Notes under the pieces: model-generated | Database searches by the model: none | What the model saw: only the letters and a program-made list of their open reading frames with translations | Told to the model about the DNA's origin: nothing | Made by a program: the position numbers and the translations under genes | Origin: Euryarchaeota archaeon UBA60 | GTDB taxonomy: Archaea > Thermoplasmatota > Poseidoniia > Poseidoniales > Poseidoniaceae | NCBI GenBank assembly: GCA_002503395.1 | Contig: DARQ01000068.1 | Location: 1 to 10,548, forward strand | DNA length: 10,548 nucleotides | Reading direction: 5' to 3' | Shown: positions 6,456 through 10,548 of the stretch, piece by piece | How the letters are laid out: each line of letters begins with the position of its first letter | Numbering within the stretch: the first letter of the stretch is position 1

Positions 6456-9002
6456 ATGCGTATAGAGACTGAATTCAGTTCTTCGGCTATCGCTCCATTT
6501 CTAGTCATGGCCATCGTCACCTACGCGATTTGGCACTGGCTCGTCCCCCGTTCCCTACGCGGGCTACAGGTCTCGTTTCCACGCTCCAAGAAACAGTATG
6601 AAGTGCACGTGGTAACAGAGTCAATCGAAGATGTAAGGGCGCTGTTGGGTCAGCCGAAAATGCGCTTTGGAATAGTCATTTACATCATGGCCATAGCAGG
6701 AGCACTGTTATTTTTCTTTGAGTGGATGTTCACTCAGATTGGCATAAAAGACCACTACGATGGCATCAATCTGGCTCTGGCTGGAATCTTTGTTCTCATT
6801 CCAGGAGTCTCATCTGTCGTTGTCAGTCTCGGTAAGCAGGTCTTGAGAGAAAAGAGCGATACCAAGGCCACACTTCAAGACACTTCCTTCACCACCCATC
6901 TACTCTACATCGTGCTGGCAATCATCTGGGTTGGCTTCAACTACGCCATCTTCAGTTTCCAGATTTTCGATTCGATGTCCGTGTCCAGCCGGCGAGCGAC
7001 GTTTATGTTCATGGTATTTCTTCCCGCGGTTATCGCCTATGGTCGAATCTTGGGCTCATCCTGGCTGCCCTTATTTCAATCGAACCGGATTTTGTCTAGG
7101 GGAGAGCCTAGTGACCTGCATCCCGAACCGCCCACACTGCGCCGACAATTTTCCGCCATGGTATTGACGGTGACCGCGGGTTTGATGCCCTTTACCGCCC
7201 TCAATGCACTACTTTCGGTCATCATGATAAATTTGAATCCAGAGATGTTCGTCCATTCTGCGCAAGTTCTCAGCCTACCCGAATACACCCCCCAAGCTTC
7301 GGTGATGGAAGAAGGAGGTGTGCTGGGGTTCTATGCTATCGAACTATTCTCGAATATCGGTGAGCAGGGTGTACGTCAGCCATTGGTAGTCGCTACTCTT
7401 CTGTTCCTCTTGCTAAACGTCGCCATTGTCGGAGTCGTTTTCGTCTATGAAGTCGCCCACATTCTCTTCCTCGGATTGTTCAAAATAGCCGGCAAAGGTG
7501 GCCTACAACTCGCCGACCAACGCCTCTTAAGGGCCGATCCAGCACAACAGGCCAAAGTTCTCAACTTCTGTTTCAGCGGCTTCGCCGGTCAGTCGATGCT
7601 GTTATTCGTATTGGCTATGATTACCTTCTGGGACTCGGCCTTCCTACCTCAGGGTAGTGAATGTGGGGTCTGGGAGGACAATATCTGTGTGATAATGGAG
7701 AAAGACCTGTTGGAACAATTCACCTGGATGTTGGCTGCAGGCGGGCAAATCGCCTTCCTGTTCGTATGGTTCCCTTCATGGAACGATCGCCATCGCTTGG
7801 ACGACATAGTACTCGATGCCGGTGCCGGCGACCAGAGAGCAATAGTCCACTCGCATGAGGACAAGATTTTTCTCAAGCAGACGTCATTTGAGAAACTGAT
7901 TCGCGATGATGACTGGGAACGGGCAATCGAACGTTACGACCATATGGAAGCCACTCCGGATGGCATCGAATTCGCCCGCCGGCAACGCGCCAAGATGGTT
8001 TTCGATGCCGCACAGGGGTGTTGGGATGCAGCCGAGGAGTCGGCGGTCTCATTGCTGGCGCTACGCGGTGGCGATTCTGATGCCAGCGCCGGCCTGATTC
8101 TCTTCGCCGCATCTCTGGCTCAGCGCGACTACGATGAAGCCAGACCTCGCCAGTCACGCATGCCACAGAATTCTCACGAGACCATCGTCTTACGATGGTT
8201 GGCAGGAATCCTGTCTCCTGAAACCATGCCTTTTGAGGCGAAACTGCGTCCGAGTGCGGCGATGATGCCGGTGATTAAGATGAATATCGACCTCATCAAG
8301 CGTTGGTCGACACTTGAACCATGGTCAAGTATCGGTCACAAAAATGACTACATCGGTCGCCATTTCCTGCTCGGTGATGTAGCGCGAATGCGAATCTTGG
8401 GCGAATCGGGTGAGGCTTTGAATCGCTTGGAATTCTGGATTAAGGATAACGATGTCGAGGATTGGGTGATGGGTGATGTCGCACGTTCATTACTATATCT
8501 CGACCGCGGCATGAAAATGACCGCAATTCGAATCATGAACAAGGCAATCAAAGTCGCTCCGCACCATCCAGCGGTGCGAGAATTACAACGCTTGGCCAAT
8601 CAGATCAGAATCATTGATGATTACCCTGATACGATGAACCGAACCGAATTCGATTGGATCAGTCCTGACGTCAGCAGAGATTCATGGATTGGCATCTGGT
8701 TCACGCGTTATACGGTGATGCCGCTACCGATTCAGGACCTCGACCCTCGTCTCGAGATGCGCTATTGGGATGCTAATGGTTGGGCACTGGCGAGTGAGAT
8801 AAAGGAGAGTGGGGCACATCCCGCGGGTATGACCTTGAGGAAATGGCGGCGCTCAAATTCACTACCGAAAAATCAACCACTCGGAAATTATCTCATCTTG
8901 AAGGGCTTGGCAACCACCATCGGGGGGATGCCGGTCGACATCGGTATGCCGACCGAACTAGACCCTGAAGCGGCTTCGACAGTCGACCTGATGAATCTGT
9001 GA
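6456..9002 (+). CDS. Polytopic membrane protein with TPR-like C-terminal half, unknown function
   Basis: I do not recognise this 848-residue protein. The first half has about nine hydrophobic segments, near 11-30, 71-92, 104-125, 147-170, 182-200, 232-259, 308-340 (perhaps two), 376-396 and 422-440. Cys 403 and Cys 411 lie in the loop before the last segment and could form a disulfide if that loop is outside. The second half, from about 445, is soluble and helical. Residues 480-562 (DDWERAIERYDHM, then GCWDAAEESAV and RDYDEA) and 673-717 (LYLDRGMKMTAIRIMNKAIKVAPHHP) read as TPR-like hairpins. The last 120 residues look like a separate globular tail. The architecture suggests a membrane platform that binds proteins on the cytoplasmic side. 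ATG at 6456 is chosen over TTG at 6414, because the longer form adds 14 residues encoded partly by a hairpin. Confidence 0.92.
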   Translation: MRIETEFSSSAIAPFLVMAIVTYAIWHWLVPRSLRGLQVSFPRSKKQYEVHVVTESIEDVRALLGQPKMRFGIVIYIMAIAGALLFFFEWMFTQIGIKDHYDGINLALAGIFVLIPGVSSVVVSLGKQVLREKSDTKATLQDTSFTTHLLYIVLAIIWVGFNYAIFSFQIFDSMSVSSRRATFMFMVFLPAVIAYGRILGSSWLPLFQSNRILSRGEPSDLHPEPPTLRRQFSAMVLTVTAGLMPFTALNALLSVIMINLNPEMFVHSAQVLSLPEYTPQASVMEEGGVLGFYAIELFSNIGEQGVRQPLVVATLLFLLLNVAIVGVVFVYEVAHILFLGLFKIAGKGGLQLADQRLLRADPAQQAKVLNFCFSGFAGQSMLLFVLAMITFWDSAFLPQGSECGVWEDNICVIMEKDLLEQFTWMLAAGGQIAFLFVWFPSWNDRHRLDDIVLDAGAGDQRAIVHSHEDKIFLKQTSFEKLIRDDDWERAIERYDHMEATPDGIEFARRQRAKMVFDAAQGCWDAAEESAVSLLALRGGDSDASAGLILFAASLAQRDYDEARPRQSRMPQNSHETIVLRWLAGILSPETMPFEAKLRPSAAMMPVIKMNIDLIKRWSTLEPWSSIGHKNDYIGRHFLLGDVARMRILGESGEALNRLEFWIKDNDVEDWVMGDVARSLLYLDRGMKMTAIRIMNKAIKVAPHHPAVRELQRLANQIRIIDDYPDTMNRTEFDWISPDVSRDSWIGIWFTRYTVMPLPIQDLDPRLEMRYWDANGWALASEIKESGAHPAGMTLRKWRRSNSLPKNQPLGNYLILKGLATTIGGMPVDIGMPTELDPEAASTVDLMNL

Positions 9003-9063
9003 TACGGGTTTGGGTTTGTCCTGGTGAGCGGAGGCTGTTCCTTGGGTGGCTACGACAGTCTGC

Positions 9064-9084
9064 AACAGAACCGATGAGTCTGTT
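9064..9084. terminator. Weak stem-loop between two convergent genes
   Basis: AACAGA (9064-9069) and TCTGTT (9079-9084) pair around nine bases, midway in the 84-bp gap between convergent stops at 9002 and 9089. Six base pairs, half of them A-T or weaker in context, and no T-run make this a tentative bidirectional terminator at best. Confidence 0.2.
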
Positions 9085-9086
9085 AT

Positions 9087-10511
9087 TCAAAGACGGCGGC
9101 GGAGTTTTTCCATTACCGCATCAGCTTCGCCCAGTAGCGCCAAGCAATCTTCGAGTCGCCCCTGTCCATGCGCTTCCAGAGCGGTCGCTACCGCGGCCTC
9201 ACCGGAGCGCATTTGCTCATCTTTTGCAGTGACGCCACCCGCTTCTAGTTGGTTGCGCAGTATGCGCCATTCCCCTTGCACGAAACCGAGCAATTCATCG
9301 GCTTCATCGAGCGCCTTGCCCTTTGTATCGAGGTCACTGGTCAAGCGTTCGAGCAAGGTCGCGGCGTGCGACCATTGCCGGTCATCAGCGGCGGCTTTGA
9401 TTCCATCCAGTCTCTCCTGCCAGTCATCGGCATCGGTACGCTTGCTGAAACGAGCGACCAGTTTCTTGCGCTGCCGCAATCCCCGCCGCACATCATCCAT
9501 CGCCGCGCGCTCACGGTCGATTTCTCGCACAATTCCGTCGCATAGGCCACGGGCGAGGCTATGGTCACCATCCTCTAGGGCTTGACTCGCCTGCTTCAGC
9601 CGCTGTTCCCATTGCGAGGTATCCATACCATCTGTCTCGCCGAGAGCCACTTGTGCCAATTCTACCGCATGGCCCGCATTTTCGACCGCGGTGCCGACAT
9701 TGGCTAGTTGATCGGGTATTGCAGTTGCAAATTCAAAGGCCTTTTTCGGATGCTCAGCGGCTAGGCTGGACTCGGCTTCCTTGAGAATAGAGCGCATCGA
9801 GTCGGCTTCTTGACCGGTGACTTCGCTGAGCAGCCGTTTTGCGGTGCTGATGGCGGACTCGGCCTGTTGCCACCATTCGATGACCTCTTCAGCGCGGATT
9901 TTCGCCTGTCGGAATAATTGTTCTGCCTCGCGCGGGCTACCCAATTCAAGTTCCCTATCACCTTGGGTCATCGCTCGTGCAGGTCGTTTTGCCAGTGGTG
10001 CTATTTCCTCGGCCTGCTCAACTCTGCGAGCCACCTCGGCTCGAACCTCCTCGACATCTTCAGTGAACCGAAGGGTTCTCTCGATATCATCCTCGGCTTC
10101 ATCCAGCAGTCGCATTCCGTTGGCGAGGTCAAGGTATCCTTCTTCGGCGGCGGTCATCACCAACGAAGCCGCTTGGTCGACGGCGGCGCCAAGCGACCGA
10201 AGTTCAAGAATTCTGAATTCCAACTTGTCGAGACGGCGGCGGAACTCCTTGCGCAATTCTCGCTCTTCATCACCTCCCGACCAGTCGAGGAAGGCCATTA
10301 CGACTCCACCGGTAAGGATGCCCAGGTGCAGGTAAAGTGTCGGCGCTTGCGGAATCGAAGCCACTACCAGAGAAAGGGTGAGAACACAACCCAATCCACC
10401 CATCACCCCTCGATAGCGAATAATCACTGCGGGCCCTTGCAGGACGCTACGACTGACTTTGAACAGCGTCGCAGCGACGATGATGAGGATAATCCCCCCG
10501 ACCATCTCCAT
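9087..10511 (-). CDS. Membrane-anchored helical-repeat (TPR-like/coiled-coil) protein, unknown function
   Basis: The reading frame is open to a start at 10547 on the window edge (486 residues), so it may extend further. ATG at 10511 (474 residues) is preferred, because GAGGAAGG precedes it and a hydrophobic segment follows at once. In the 486-residue numbering, membrane segments lie at about 15-32 and across 49-87 (probably two). From 90 to the end the protein is charged, almost entirely helical, and probably cytoplasmic. Six related helix-turn-helix units recur with turns near residues 135, 203, 265, 326, 389 and 462, each of the form A-x2-x-G/D-x3-A-x2-L. Units four and five align well around W313 and W376, 63 residues apart (QWEQRLKQASQALEDGD against DWQERLDGIKAAADDRQ). 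No enzyme motif is visible. A scaffold or envelope-associated structural role is the cautious inference. Confidence 0.9.
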   Translation of the reverse strand: MEMVGGIILIIVAATLFKVSRSVLQGPAVIIRYRGVMGGLGCVLTLSLVVASIPQAPTLYLHLGILTGGVVMAFLDWSGGDEERELRKEFRRRLDKLEFRILELRSLGAAVDQAASLVMTAAEEGYLDLANGMRLLDEAEDDIERTLRFTEDVEEVRAEVARRVEQAEEIAPLAKRPARAMTQGDRELELGSPREAEQLFRQAKIRAEEVIEWWQQAESAISTAKRLLSEVTGQEADSMRSILKEAESSLAAEHPKKAFEFATAIPDQLANVGTAVENAGHAVELAQVALGETDGMDTSQWEQRLKQASQALEDGDHSLARGLCDGIVREIDRERAAMDDVRRGLRQRKKLVARFSKRTDADDWQERLDGIKAAADDRQWSHAATLLERLTSDLDTKGKALDEADELLGFVQGEWRILRNQLEAGGVTAKDEQMRSGEAAVATALEAHGQGRLEDCLALLGEADAVMEKLRRRL

Positions 10512-10515
10512 GGTA

Positions 10516-10523
10516 CCTTCCTC
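10516..10523 (-). promoter_or_regulatory. Ribosome-binding site favouring the inner start of the last gene
   Basis: On the minus strand GAGGAAGG ends four bases before the ATG at 10511, with its GAGG core eight bases away. This spacing suits translation from 10511 rather than from 10547 or 10541, though the sequence beyond the window edge is not available. Confidence 0.5.
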
Positions 10524-10548
10524 GAGTGACCAAGTGCCCATCAGCATC

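Noticed and set aside
6245..6472. 75-residue ORF between thrS and the membrane/TPR gene
   Set aside because: Its start lies inside the 6213-6254 inverted repeat, it overlaps the next gene's start and hairpin, and it has an unnatural Pro/Cys/Phe-rich composition.
9817..10335. Serine-rich plus-strand ORF opposite the last gene
   Set aside because: Serine runs arise from the complement of helical Glu/Ala/Leu codons; the minus strand has a coherent membrane and repeat layout.
1..10548. Defence island, CRISPR, transposon or prophage content
   Set aside because: No transposase, integrase, Cas, toxin-antitoxin or phage structural motif was seen, and there are no direct-repeat arrays or terminal inverted repeats around genes.

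Overview
The window looks like ordinary chromosomal DNA of a mid-GC prokaryote with tightly packed genes. My best guess is a marine planktonic archaeon of the Poseidoniales (Marine Group II) type. The guess rests on gene style: a membrane-anchored S15/CocE-type hydrolase, a COG3199-type NAD kinase relative, large family-less membrane proteins, an acidic proline-rich protein, and few Shine-Dalgarno sites. No rRNA or other decisive marker is present, so a bacterium is not excluded. No mobile element, CRISPR array, tRNA or rRNA was seen.

Layout, left to right. A small zinc-ribbon ORF (22-306, minus) lies downstream of a NAD kinase-like gene (358-1539, minus). An 88-bp divergent gap leads to a plus-strand gene for an acidic, probably disordered protein (1628-2122). 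Its stop codon lies 2 bp from the stop of the convergent S15-type hydrolase (2125-4008, minus). A 168-bp divergent region with a G/T-rich tract and a perfect hairpin precedes threonyl-tRNA synthetase (4177-6207, plus). A 248-bp gap framed by two perfect inverted repeats leads to a large polytopic membrane protein with a TPR-like C-terminal half (6456-9002, plus). It converges on a membrane-anchored helical-repeat protein (9087 to about 10511, minus) that reaches the right edge.

The genes do not form one evident pathway. ThrRS and the NAD kinase-like protein are housekeeping enzymes, and the hydrolase probably handles peptides or esters outside the membrane. The two proteins on the right share an architecture (membrane segments, then cytoplasmic helical repeats) and are the least explained part of the window. 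The most noteworthy signals are the roughly 63-residue repeat in the last gene, the unrecognised 848-residue membrane/TPR protein, and perfect hairpins just before the start codons of two plus-strand genes. I found no convincing complete new multi-gene system.
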